Below are positions 1-10,567 of a DNA stretch of 64,000 bases, one piece after another. How positions within the stretch are numbered: position 1 is the stretch's first letter; each line of letters begins with the position of its first letter. Origin of the DNA: Wolfiporia cocos (Eukaryota > Basidiomycota > Agaricomycetes > Polyporales > Phaeolaceae); contig JACCLO010000012.1 of assembly GCA_029448655.1 (NCBI GenBank), positions 1,240,001 to 1,304,000 of the forward strand. Reading direction: 5' to 3'. Position numbers and translations under genes: made by a program. The notes below the pieces were generated by a model. It worked only from the letters and a program-made list of their open reading frames with translations, was not told where the DNA came from and did no database searches.

Positions 1-2033
1 GCTGTTGTGAATGAGGGATCGACAGGCACTGAAAAGATCGCGATCAAGTAGGAGATGCGCTGGGGAGCCGAGCTGTCAACGAGTCTGAGCAGCCGTGGCT
101 AAATACAACGCGATCTTTATATTGCCTCCCGACATACAGATTGAAAGAACTTCACAAATCGAGCTCGGTGTGTCGTCGACACGTACCGTAGCACCGAACT
201 TGACTAGCGCATCGTGGACAGAGCTGCAATGGGCTCTCCGCTTGTACGAAGAGGGATTGGTGGCATTATGGACGCCACAGCTGCTCTAGTTGATCGTGAT
301 CAGTGATTCTCGTTACCGAAGCAACAAGTGCGTTCACGACTATAAGGAACACCACTACAAGGGATGCCTTTTTAATGTCCGGATCTGCGTAGGAAGCCGT
401 TCGCGCCTACCTCCCACTTTGGGTTGTGCCTTTGTCTTTTCTCTTCCAGATGGCACGTGGTATGGCGCTTGTATCTAGAGCGCCTATGATGGCGAACTTG
501 GGACCTCACGCGAACGCCAGTCGAAATCAGGCTCCGTAGCAGATCAACATGATCGGCGAAGATGGAGTTCTGCGTATACAGTCGAATACCTGAGCGAGCT
601 GTCGTCATCATCGAAATCGAAGTAGTCATGAGCATACCCTCATCTTCCTAATCTCTCAGGCTGGATGCGCGGCAGACCTGATTCAGATGGTGCCTTTCAA
701 GTTCCTTTATTTCCGCGCAATGTCTCGGCATATCATAGAATTGGCCTAGCCTGCAACAGTATCTCGCGGAATGTCTGGAGGTCCGTCGTGCTGTCGGCGT
801 GCTGGGTGTGAAGTTTGAAGCAAAGCCCACGAAAGGATTGCACAGACAAATGATCTTCACAGTCAGTATATGGTGAGAAAGAGAAACAATGGTACTCTAG
901 AGCGCAGCTGTAAGCGCGCAGTCCACGAATTTAACACACAGAATACCATGGTACAACATGGTTCCGCTTGATGGTATGTACCGAGTGATCGAGACGTATA
1001 TGTAGCTACGTTTGACTGTTCCTTCACTGTATCGTCTTTGTATCAGATTAGAGACATCACTGTTTTAGTGTCAGTTCTAGATATTCTACCTGTAACGCGC
1101 CACGCACCGCAGGTAGAGACTGGGACGAGACTCAAAATCCTGATACTGCACGTCGGCGAACAACCAGTGGCAGTCACTGTTGTATAAGGTAATCAATTTG
1201 AATGACCATTAACAATGAGACGACATAGATTGTCCCGATCCTCAGTGCCTTCACCGACACGATAGTGAGACACGAGAGGTCCCTCGATGCGTGAAGAGAC
1301 ACCATGTTGCTTATTCCTGGATGGAAGTCAGCAACTCATGGCGTGAATGCGCATAAGACAAAGCCGTAACCAGGTAGCTACAAAACCCATGAGTAGTCTG
1401 GACTGAGCTGGCTGAAATATCGCTCGCTGCGAGGTCAATCAGTGACGCGCCACTGCATCCTCAAGGCCTCAGCCTCAAGCCTTCATAGATCTCAGCCCTC
1501 ATGTTGAGCAAGGGCTTCAACCATCGCTGTTAATTGTAGAGCTCACCGATTGATTTTTCGGCAGTTGCTCCTCAATCCCTAAATCTCAGATTAACGAGTT
1601 AGCAAATATAACCTGTCAGCATGTGATCAATGATTCCGTGTTTGACCTCATCATTGAGCTCACAAGGTGGAATCATGGCAGTCGAATATCCAGAGTTAAC
1701 AGAACGCTAAGCCTCCGTCCTCTTCAAGTCGACATGGGAACGGGGAACGATGATTATCAGTCAGCTGCAGCTGTCCATAAATTCCTAGTATGCTCGGATT
1801 TCGGATCAACACTAATGGACACGAATAGAAACAGTGAATGTATGAGTACAAAAAAGCAACAAAGCACAAACAAGCGCGTGAATCCTAGTAGTACACGGTA
1901 GGCCGACCCCACAGCAGATCTGTTGCACCACTTCAGACCGGTGTCAGAAATGCACAGAACAGACGAGCAACGAGAACGCACGGAATGCAATCGTTAGAGA
2001 GTTGTTCAATCTTTGCCCGAAAATGAGGGAGGG
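1..2033. other. No gene recognised
   Basis: About 2 kb of roughly balanced base composition. Only short open frames (up to 92 codons) occur on either strand; none resembles a family I know and none joins convincingly across splice sites. No LTR, TIR, tRNA or tandem repeat was seen. It is 3' of the minus-strand membrane protein gene that ends at 2034. Confidence 0.5.
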
Positions 2034-4308
2034 TCAGTACACTGTGGTGTCCTGGTGCCGCCACCGCCGCAGCGGGCCCCACCACCACATTGACCACGGA
2101 GGATTTGCCTCTGCCTGTGCCCCTATCAGCATTCCCTGTCCGCTGTCTCGCGATCCAGTCCTCGTCCTTCTCCGTAGTACGCCCTCCTCCACATTCTCCG
2201 CTCGCCCCTTGCCCGTATCCTCCTCCCGTCTAACAACTCTGACGACTTCGCCATCCGCATCGCTTTCGGATGCGACAATGGTCTCGTCATCGCCCACCTC
2301 CCTCTCTCTCTCCCGCGCACGCCGTATGCCAAAGCTCCCGAGACCCCACGCCGGGAGCGGTCCCAGCCGTCGGCGTTCGCCCCCTTCGTCGCCATACACT
2401 TGGTTCATGCGCTCGACGTGCTCGACCGCCTGCGCGCGCGCAGCTTGCATGTGCGCGTGCCGCCAGTGCAGGAACCAGCCATACACGCGGCGGCCAGGCG
2501 GGTACGCGAGCACGCGCCACGGCGGCGCCGCGGGCGCGTCTGTCCCCAAGGCCGCGGACGCGGAGCTCGTCGAGCTCGTCGACATGACGGTGGTGAGGGT
2601 GAGGCTCGCGCGGCGCGCGTTGGTGGAGGTGGCAGACGAGGGCGACAGTGGGGGATTGGGCGAGTCGGGGCTGGACGAGCGCGAACGCGTGCGGCCGAAT
2701 GACAGCACGCCGGTGACGCCTTTCCAGAGGCTCTCCGCGCGCTCGCGTTGCATCCGCCTGCGTTCGCTCCGGATCGACCGCTTGACGCGGCGCTTCTCCT
2801 CGCGGCGGAGGAGCTCGTCCACCTCGCCGACGCCCATGCCCGCGCCGACCCACCACCACCAGCCGAGGAAGCTCTGCCAGAGGATGACAGCCCACATGAG
2901 CGACGGCATCCACGTGTACTGGTCCTTCGTCGGCACGTATAGTAGCGCTATCGCCGAGGATGTCGGGGCTAGCGTGAGCGCGCCGATACCAAAAGCCGCG
3001 GTACCGCCGTCCATACGCCAGGCGTTCTTTCGATTTACAAGTAGCCCCCAGAGGAAAAGCGACGCAGTAAAGAGGAGCGAGAGGGTGGCGTTGCAGATGT
3101 TTTGCACAGCACTAATGGCGCTTATGACATTTCGGTCTTTGTGGAGACGCAGAAGCTGCATCGCCGCAGAGGTAACCGCGAGCGGGCCCAGAAGGGAATA
3201 GATTAGGCGCCTTTCGAGTTTGGATGGGAAGAGCAGGGTGAGGAATTGAATGTGTGTGATCTGGAGAATGGTAAAAAATTCAGCGCGACTTACACTTACA
3301 TTCGTAAATGCGAGCGTACCTGAATAAGTCCCGAGGTAGTCGCCGTCATGAGCAGCCATGCGGCGAGATCCGCCGTCGGCCAGTTCGTATTGACGCTCGG
3401 TGGGATATCAACCGCAACGTAGTTGAGCATGTACGGCCATGTGCGACTCTCCTTCGTCACAGTCGAGAGGACGATTTGGATGGTCACAATTGATGTGATG
3501 AGCAGCGTAATGACAGCAGACACCTGCAGAATGAAGTTTACAGGCGCGAGAGGCCAGTGGTACTGGGCAGTGACGATGAGCTGGATGAGTAGCACCGAGG
3601 ACAAAGTTAGGACAATGCCGGTGCACAGAATCTGAACGGGCAGGGAGCGGGCGAATGCAGGCCGAAAGTCCAGGATGGGATCGCTGGGGAAGCTGCATTG
3701 TGATTAGTACCGAAAGCTAGAAACTTAACGAGATCGAAGTATCCACAAAGCGCCACTCAACACTACTTTGCCGACCCCTCAACTATAATGAGGCATGGAT
3801 CTGTGTCGACTGTTTCAAGTGCACAAGGGTGGCTATGACATAGCATGAGTGCGCAGCCTGCGACATGGGGCTCATTCCTGCCGCAGCCCTGCAAATGCCA
3901 CAAACCATCCCATTCCATTCCAACTGCAGCTCGTACGCCACGACCAGGAGATACAAACAGAACATGATATTGGAAACATCTAGATCTCAGGATTCCAAGA
4001 TCATGTTCTTGCTGTAGAAGCAGGCTGACTTCATCAATCTCTCGATTCTCCGGCGCGCAAAACGTGCCTTGCGCAGTCTCTGTGCTTGGCATTGTGCACA
4101 TTATCGCAAGCCATCGGATATTATAGCGACGTGCCAATGCCAAGAGTCTACAGCGCATCGGCTCGTTCTATGCATATATTTATATGTGTGCCTACCTGAC
4201 GTCGTCTTCGTTTTGATAGGATGTGTAGTCGTGGTATGGGGAATTCTGCGAGTGCGCGCATACTAGCAGGCTGAACAAAAGCAAAAGCAAAGTCAGACGT
4301 CGGCGCAT
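2034..4308 (-). CDS. Secreted-signal, multi-pass membrane protein of unknown function
   Basis: Spliced model: exons 4308-4196, 3692-3320, 3260-2034; 570 codons plus stop. The start is chosen because it opens a textbook signal peptide (MRRRLTLLLLLFSLLVCAHS). The phase-2 exon end joins the next exon through a split Ser codon, and the acceptor is preceded by a TACTAAT branch point. The middle of the protein carries about seven hydrophobic helices, including a Trp-rich one (FLGWWWWVGAGMG). The C-terminal third is polar, rich in Ser, Arg and Glu, probably cytosolic and disordered, ending near WSMWWWGPLRRW. I recall similar conserved Agaricomycete proteins but can name no domain. Substrate and role are unknown. 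The 503-nt first intron is unusually long here and could hide a missed exon. Confidence 0.75.
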
Positions 4309-4973
4309 CGAGGATGCAGGCGGGAGGGACAGCGGACTCGCATGTATGTAACAAGAAGAGGAGGGCGTCTTCAGTAGGCGCGTGTTAGGGCTAATTATAG
4401 CTGTTCCGTAGCCCGTGCAGGCGAACAGAACGGTAATCCATATTTTGGGAGGCCCGTGAGGGTCTCATTCTTACGACGCAAGGTCATTGAACCTACAAAA
4501 TCAGTGCAAAGAAGAAGGAGCCAGTATGCCAAGACCGCTGGGCTTGGTTCTCCTCGCAATCTGCTTTACAACAGTGTCGTAAGTCACGTGCTCATCGAGC
4601 CGATCCACGCACAATCCCGTTTTCTGAAGTTTCTTCCATATCATTCTAGTTTGAGCATTGAGAATCCAACGATGCCTGTTGTCTTCTTGAATAGCGAGCT
4701 AGCTGATTTAGTTTAACCTACCTCTGCACGTCAAATTGAATTAGGGCGCAGGTCTAGATTTAGATTATCCCGCAGCGGCGGTCCGCTGAACTGCGCGCTC
4801 GTTAGAGCTGCGGTTCCGATCTACCTGCACCCGAACTCATGTTGTGTATTCTGGGATGAAGTCTGAGGAACTGAGCATACCTGTGTCATGACTGCTACTT
4901 CCGAGGACACGCGTTCTGAAACCGACGAGCACGCTCCAGCGATCGGCCTCAGTGTACCAGCTGCTCTTACCCA
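4309..4973. other. Intergenic, nothing recognised
   Basis: Upstream region of the membrane-protein gene whose ATG is at 4308. Short open frames only. No TATA box or repeat stands out. Confidence 0.45.
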
Positions 4974-5105
4974 GTAGATAAGCGCCAAGTATCACGTGAA
5001 TATCGACGCGTCGGGCGCTCACCCCCTCTGCGCGCCGACAAATGTTGAACGTTTTGAACGGCCCATCCCTATGATAATGAAACAACTGCGCCGCAGATAT
5101 ATCAT
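4974..5105 (-). repeat. Left arm of dispersed inverted duplication
   Basis: This segment of about 132 bp reappears in inverted orientation at 5393-5522. The match runs from the GTAGATAAGCGCC end through a conserved block around CGTGAATATCGACGCGTCG to the CCGCAGATATATCAT end. Internal differences include short indels and a duplicated 16-bp unit in the other copy. No coding capacity. Confidence 0.8.
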
Positions 5106-5370
5106 AGGATTAAAGTATATATTGTAGCACTGTACGTACACTGGGCGAATGCCTTGCTTGCCCACTTAGTAATTGGCGCAAAGTGGATGCTATACATTCT
5201 GACTTATAAACTTAAAGAGTCGACAAAGCTCAACGAGAAATTGCGCGTGCGACGCCCTAACTTGATACGCTACTGTGCATCATCTACCAGTTGGGCCTGA
5301 CCTATGCACAGCTACTTGACAGCTGCATCTAAATATGGAGCAAAGCCGGTCTGTGCACCATAATCAGTCA

Positions 5371-5546
5371 ACCCGCTGGGTAATTAACCTCAATGATATA
5401 TCTGCGGCGCAGTTGTTTCATTATCATAGGGATGGGCCGTTCACGGCGCGCAGAGGCGCTCACTCGCAGAGGCGCTCACTCGACGCGTCGATATTCACGT
5501 GATACTTGGCGCTTATCTACGCAAACCCGCTGGGTAATTAACCTCA
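5371..5546. repeat. Inverted copy flanked by 22-bp direct repeats
   Basis: A 132-bp insert (5393-5524) that is an inverted copy of 4974-5105. It is bracketed by a perfect 22-bp direct repeat, copies 5371-5392 and 5525-5546, starting ACCCGCTGGGTAATT. Inside the copy a 16-bp unit (GCAGAGGCGCTCACTC) is tandemly doubled near 5450-5481. The layout suggests a short segment inserted with a long target duplication, or break repair using the nearby arm as template. Confidence 0.8.
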
Positions 5547-7483
5547 CTTGCTGCACTCTAAGCTGCCCTTGGCACCACATTTTGACAAACTCTGTGCAGT
5601 GGTCCGGTGATACCCTGGAGGTTACCCAAGTCTTATAGCCGCAACACGCGGTGGCTTACGACGCGCCTATTGCCCTATTGCTGAGCAATAACTTGTTCCC
5701 CATGTCAATGACGAGATATCCGCCTTGCTGCCGCACAAATTTGATATGTCTTCGAGGACCATCGCATCAGGCTGACGGTCTCTGGTCGGCTCGCCTCACG
5801 GGCTGTGCAGACTTGTATCCTGGGGCCTACAGACTGTTTTTGCCACTAGCACTCATTCAGCGCGGTGGCCTCGACGTAGCTTGATTAGGCGGCAGTTACA
5901 GACCATGACGATGGTACGATCAATCCGCACATATTGGTGGCTTGACGTGCCAATCTGCTCAAGCTGCTGTTGAGACACAGCAGCTGATACGCGGACAGGA
6001 ACAACATGCTATTACAAAATAGGCTGGACCTCCTGGTGCGCCCTCCCGTTTTGATGCGATACGGCCTGTTGTCAGTGCTAGGAGGTACAATACACGCGGG
6101 CGGAACGGGATAAAAAGGGTATGCTTCCAGTGCCGTCGGAATCACCCAAGGTTCTTCCCTAGTCCAAAGCCACTACATCCCTATAGCAATGAAGCTCCCC
6201 TACGCGTTTGTCCCTTGCACGGTCGCGTTCATGCAGCTCGTTGCTGTAATTCCCGCCCCAAGTTCGTGATCCTCCTTCCTCGTGAGGGAGGTGATCGAGC
6301 AGAAACTTGAGTCGATGGGTCCTTTCGTGCAGCTCCCGCCGACAGCTTCCCCGCGCTGGCCGAGGGAAGAGAAGTAATATGCGTAGCATGCGGCGACGGA
6401 AGCATTTGTTGTATTTGAGAGTAGGGTTGATACACAACGTGTAATTATTCGATTGGATACAGTTTTTCACGAATGTGGGCTGACGTTCTATGTTCTGTGA
6501 CTGAACACTGTTCGCAGTTCGCAGGTCCCAACAACAGATGCCAGCGAATGGATTGTCGCTTCGTGCGGTTGTACAGCTGTTATTGCAGCTGATGCTCAAG
6601 CCGAAGTGGCGCTCAATGCAGTCAAGACTGCCTACACCCACTGTGAGTTCCGGACAGGTTACTACAGCATTTGCCAGGCTGTGATCACGTTCACGAAACA
6701 TCACTGTTTGTCTTTGGCAGTATTCGTTCATGCTTTGTCGTCATGCTCGGGAAATGAGAATAAAACTCACAAACCCAGTGAGAAGGTCGGCGATACAGCC
6801 CACCGGCGTCGGAGACCCTCGTCCGCATTGTGAGGTCATTAATTGATGTGTCTACCGTGCCGACACTGTCCGTACGCGTATCTTGCCTAGGAGGATTGTC
6901 CGACTGGCTGCTATATTTATCCACTAACAACGCGCTGCCATCAGCGATCCAGCTCCCACGAAACTGTTCTCTATGAATAGTCTTCGATGGAAAGTTATAA
7001 TTATACATAGCACAATGGACGCTACGCAGGTCGCAATGTCCGTAGGTAGCGAGTGCAGCACGGTCTATTGTTCGCATGATCAATTCCATATGATTGAGCT
7101 GGTATGTCCATACAATTTCCGGCTGAACGCTACATAACTTAAGATTGCAACTCGGATCAGGAACAGGCGTTGATGAAAGTGAATTGAGAAGCCGACTTGA
7201 CGGCTTCTAAAGACCAAATATAGCAGCTCCGGAAACCTTCTTGTGCGCCAGCCGTAGGAAGCACTTACACTTCGAAACGCTCCGCATCGTAATTTCTGTC
7301 ACCACGATTCCGCAGCTATCGGGGCATTGCCCCGCCAGTCTCGGAGTCCAGGAAGGGATCGCGACATGAGCGGATCAGCGGCTGCCATGGCTGCGCGTTA
7401 GTCAGATGATCTGACAAGTGCAGCAAGCTGTACTGTTGCTAAACATAGCTGATCTTGTAACACTCCCCCTCTCCATCTTTGCT
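5547..7483. other. No gene recognised
   Basis: Nearly 2 kb with only fragmentary open frames on both strands (longest about 190 codons on the minus strand near 6159-6731, without a recognisable motif). No transposon ends or RNA genes were seen. The last 100 bases form the upstream region of the GT8 gene starting at 7484. Confidence 0.45.
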
Positions 7484-8788
7484 ATGGAATCCCTCGCTCG
7501 TTTTCAGGACCACTTTAGAAACCGTTTCTCGCGTTATCAAGATTATACGCCGCTATGGACCGATGCCGCGACGCTCAAACAAACCAGCCGGCGCAGCGTC
7601 TTTCGCATTCTGGCTGCTGTGCTGGTCGTCTTGGGCTCGGTCAGTTTTAATATATATATGATTCATAGACTGGTCAAGAGGTGGCCGACACCACTCGATA
7701 ACTACCAACATCTGTGAGTCTCATGTGCGTCTGGATCAGACTGGATTTTCCGAAATGCGAGCATCGTACGAGAACAGCGAGCAAACTACTGACAAAGATA
7801 TTCCAGTAATACACACCCTCTCGTCAGCGAGGAGTTCTTCAGCACTGTACCATCGCCATCTGCGCAGGAGAATGCGGTCGTCACCTGCATGTACACCGAC
7901 TCCTATGCCACTGCGATCGCCACGCTGGGGCACTCACTCAACCGAGTGAACAGCACAGCCACGCGCCTCCTGTTCTACCTCCCAGGCTCCATCTCCGAGG
8001 AGGCGCTCTGCATCGCCACTGCAACCGGCTTCAAGCCGCATCCGGTCTCACGTATCGCGCCACCGCACAACGGCGAGGGCACGCACGCACGCTTCATGGA
8101 CGCCTACTCGAAGCTCAATCTCTGGTCGCTGAGCGACGCGGGGATCAAGGCGGTAGTGCACCTCGACGCGGACACGCTCGTGCTGCGCAACTTCGACGAG
8201 CTGTTCGCGCTGCCGCACAACTTCGGCGCGGTGCCGGACGTGTACGTCGGCTCGCACGGGTTCGCACTCGAGTTTAACACGGGCGTCATCTTCGCACGCC
8301 CGAACGCGAGCGTGCTTGCGGACATGCGCGAGAAGATGCAGACTGCGGTGTACGATGCGATCCAGGCGGACCAGGCGTTCCTAAACCAGTACTTCGCCGC
8401 GGACGCGCTCCGACTCCCGTACGCGTACAACGCGAACCTCGCGATTAAGAAGCGCAAGCCCGAGATGTGGGCGGACCTCAAGCACCGCGCGCGCATCGTG
8501 CACTACACGCTCGTGAAGCCGTTCCTCGCTGAGGCAGACAACTCGGGCAAGACGCCCGTCCCGCTCGACGGCCTCGAGCAGAATGTGCGCAATCGGATGG
8601 GCGAATTCGATGGCGCGTTTGGCGAAGAGCTTCTGGACTGGCTGGAAATATGGAAGGAGACGTACGCGCAGTATGGGACAGTCTTGACCCAGTGTCAAAG
8701 GCATGACCCCCTGGCGCCACCCGTGGGTGAGTCGCATGCCTTCGGTACGTTACTACTCCCTTACTAACTCAAGAAATTAGGATCATAA
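7484..8788 (+). CDS. GT8 glycosyltransferase, glycogenin-like, type II membrane
   Basis: Exons 7484-7713, 7807-8726, 8781-8788; 385 aa. The last intron carries a perfect TACTAAC branch point and the final exon adds only three residues before TAA. A cytosolic N-terminus (about 37 aa) is followed by one hydrophobic helix (about 38-62), predicting a Golgi/ER type II protein with a lumenal catalytic domain. The domain begins near YTDSYATAIATLGHSL, has the metal and nucleotide-sugar binding DxD motif in HLDADTLVL (about 197-199), and the later GT8 blocks FNTGVIFARP, QAFLNQYF and VHYTLVKPF. Family knowledge: GT8 enzymes use UDP-sugars in a retaining reaction; the acceptor cannot be told here. A paralogue with the same intron phase lies inverted at 15243-16396. 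Confidence 0.88.
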
Positions 8789-9498
8789 CGGCGCCGTCCA
8801 ATGGGCTTAACGCATGCTATGTGTAAGACTTTGATATGTGGTCAGCTTTGTCGCTGTTGCATCCGGTATACGACTGTTGTTAGATGCTACTGTACGCAGA
8901 CCATCCGCACGCAATCATCCAGAGGATATTCAGACTTAATACTTTGCACCTGGACTTGGTACACCGCATCATTATAGAGTACGGCATAATTCCATGGGGC
9001 ATCTACACTGGCTGTGCGCTGGCGCGATTATTGGCGGACAGCATGAGATGAGCACGCGTGGTGTCTGCGTTGACTGGTGTTCAGATAAATATTCAAGCAC
9101 ACAGAAAGCACACGGAACATCCTAGCTTACTGGGGCCGCATTCCCGGTGTAAGCAATGCCGAAAGATCCCTCAACTGCAATATAAATCTTAGCCGCACTG
9201 CTCGTCATCAACATGTTCGACAGATAGCCGCTCCTGCGGCATTGAATCAGCCGCCATGCATTATTAGAGACATCTGAGACATTTGCATTAGTGGGGGCCA
9301 CCAGAAGGTGCAAGCATATCATCGCCGCCGACCGAAAGGCGGTCCTATGATTGGTCGCCAGATAAGGCAAACGGATATAATGACATCGCAATCCACCTTG
9401 GGAGCAGGGTAGATTACAACTGCAGGCTGCTAAGCAGCCAGGAGCAGGTCATGGTATTGTAGATGCGATTCAGACACGAGGTCACTGCACCACGCAAG
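8789..9498. other. Intergenic between convergent genes
   Basis: Shared 3' region of the GT8 gene (plus) and the IMPACT-type gene (minus). Contains a small minus-strand open frame (9122-9391, 89 codons) with no family resemblance; I do not call it a gene. Confidence 0.45.
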
Positions 9499-10276
9499 CT
9501 ATCCAGACGTTGTCACCGTGCTCTCTCGTTTCTCCCTTAAGGCATTCTTGACGGTCTTTATGGAGTTCTCCCTCGCAGCGATGAGCCGCTTTACCTTGCT
9601 TATGTCTAAAGACTGTTTGAGAGCACTGTAGTCAGGCGTTCTCCTCTCGCTAGAGCTGGTACCTGGCTGGGACGAGTCCTTGCCTATGATCAGTGCATAT
9701 TCCGCACGAAGAGTTGCAAGGATGTCGTCTAGCGATGAGAGTGTCGACACAAGGGTCGCCATCTCTTCTGTCAGCCGGAAAGCGCGGCACACTTCGCGCG
9801 TGCACGTCTCAAAATGCGTGAACCGGACAGGACCCAGCATAACACCGCCGTACCTGCGAGAACGGCTAAGGAGCGCCAATAGCAATGAACGACGAGACAT
9901 ACCAACGGCTGACGACGACCACTGCGTCGATAATGCCCTCGTCTTGCATGACCTTAAGCACCTTTGCACCAGCATGCTGCTCCCCGTCATCCTCGCTGCC
10001 TGCCTTGAGTTCAAAGTCATCTGGTCCACCTAAGCCGGTGTGTCCTGGCTTCGGAACCATGCAGCGCCACGCAGATACCTCGTGCGTCGCGGGCTTGGAG
10101 CCATGAATCACATTGCGGACATGGCTGATGGCTGCGCGGGCTTCCCTGACTGTGTTTGCGGGCAGGATGTTCGCAATAAAGATAGAGCCACGGTCGCGGA
10201 TCTCCTGTGACGTCGCAGCACACTCCGGAGTGGCCGAGGAGGACTGGAGGCCCATGTACGCATCAAGGGTCGCCAT
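9499..10276 (-). CDS. IMPACT/YIH1-type (UPF0029) domain protein
   Basis: Exons 10276-9903 and 9853-9499 with a 49-nt intron; 242 aa. The splice restores the family signature SRWYGGVMLGP, with the intron cutting the Trp codon. Preceding family blocks are SKPATHEVSAW and DDGEQHAGAKVLKVMQ. In YIH1/IMPACT proteins this domain follows an N-terminal RWD domain that binds Gcn1 and damps Gcn2 signalling. Here only about 25 residues precede the domain, so no RWD is visible and a Gcn1 link cannot be assumed. The C-terminus (about 195-235) is charged and helical. Its ATG lies 291 bp from the CSC1 gene start, so the two share a divergent promoter region. An upstream exon coding an RWD domain was looked for and not seen. 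Confidence 0.85.
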
Positions 10277-10567
10277 GTCCGCCGTTCGTCGTCGCCGAGA
10301 TGATAAACGCGCATAGAACACGTCTGAGACAAGTCCAAGCTGGGACTTATCGACTAAGCTGTATTTGCAAATCGGCAAGTGTAAGTACATATACTTTCCT
10401 TAAAGGTGGTCTTTTGTATCGCTGCGCACCGCGAGCTCCCCGCATTTGTTCCCCACAGAGCGTCCACAGCGACGACAACGACCTCCACGACGGCAGTCTC
10501 CTCCTGATCTCCATCTCCCGCAGTGGATCGGGCTTTCATTCCTTACTCCAACCGCCATTAGAACCAA
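10277..10567. promoter_or_regulatory. Divergent promoter region, IMPACT-type / CSC1-like
   Basis: The 291 bp between the minus-strand ATG (10276) and the plus-strand ATG (10568). No TATA box is obvious; the CSC1 side is rich in CCACAG/CGACGA and C-T runs, usual for housekeeping fungal promoters. Open frames crossing it are shadows. Shared regulation is an inference from spacing only. Confidence 0.5.

Noticed and set aside
2002..3201. 399-codon plus-strand frame
   Set aside because: Antisense shadow of the last exon of the membrane-protein gene, whose translation has helices and family-like blocks.
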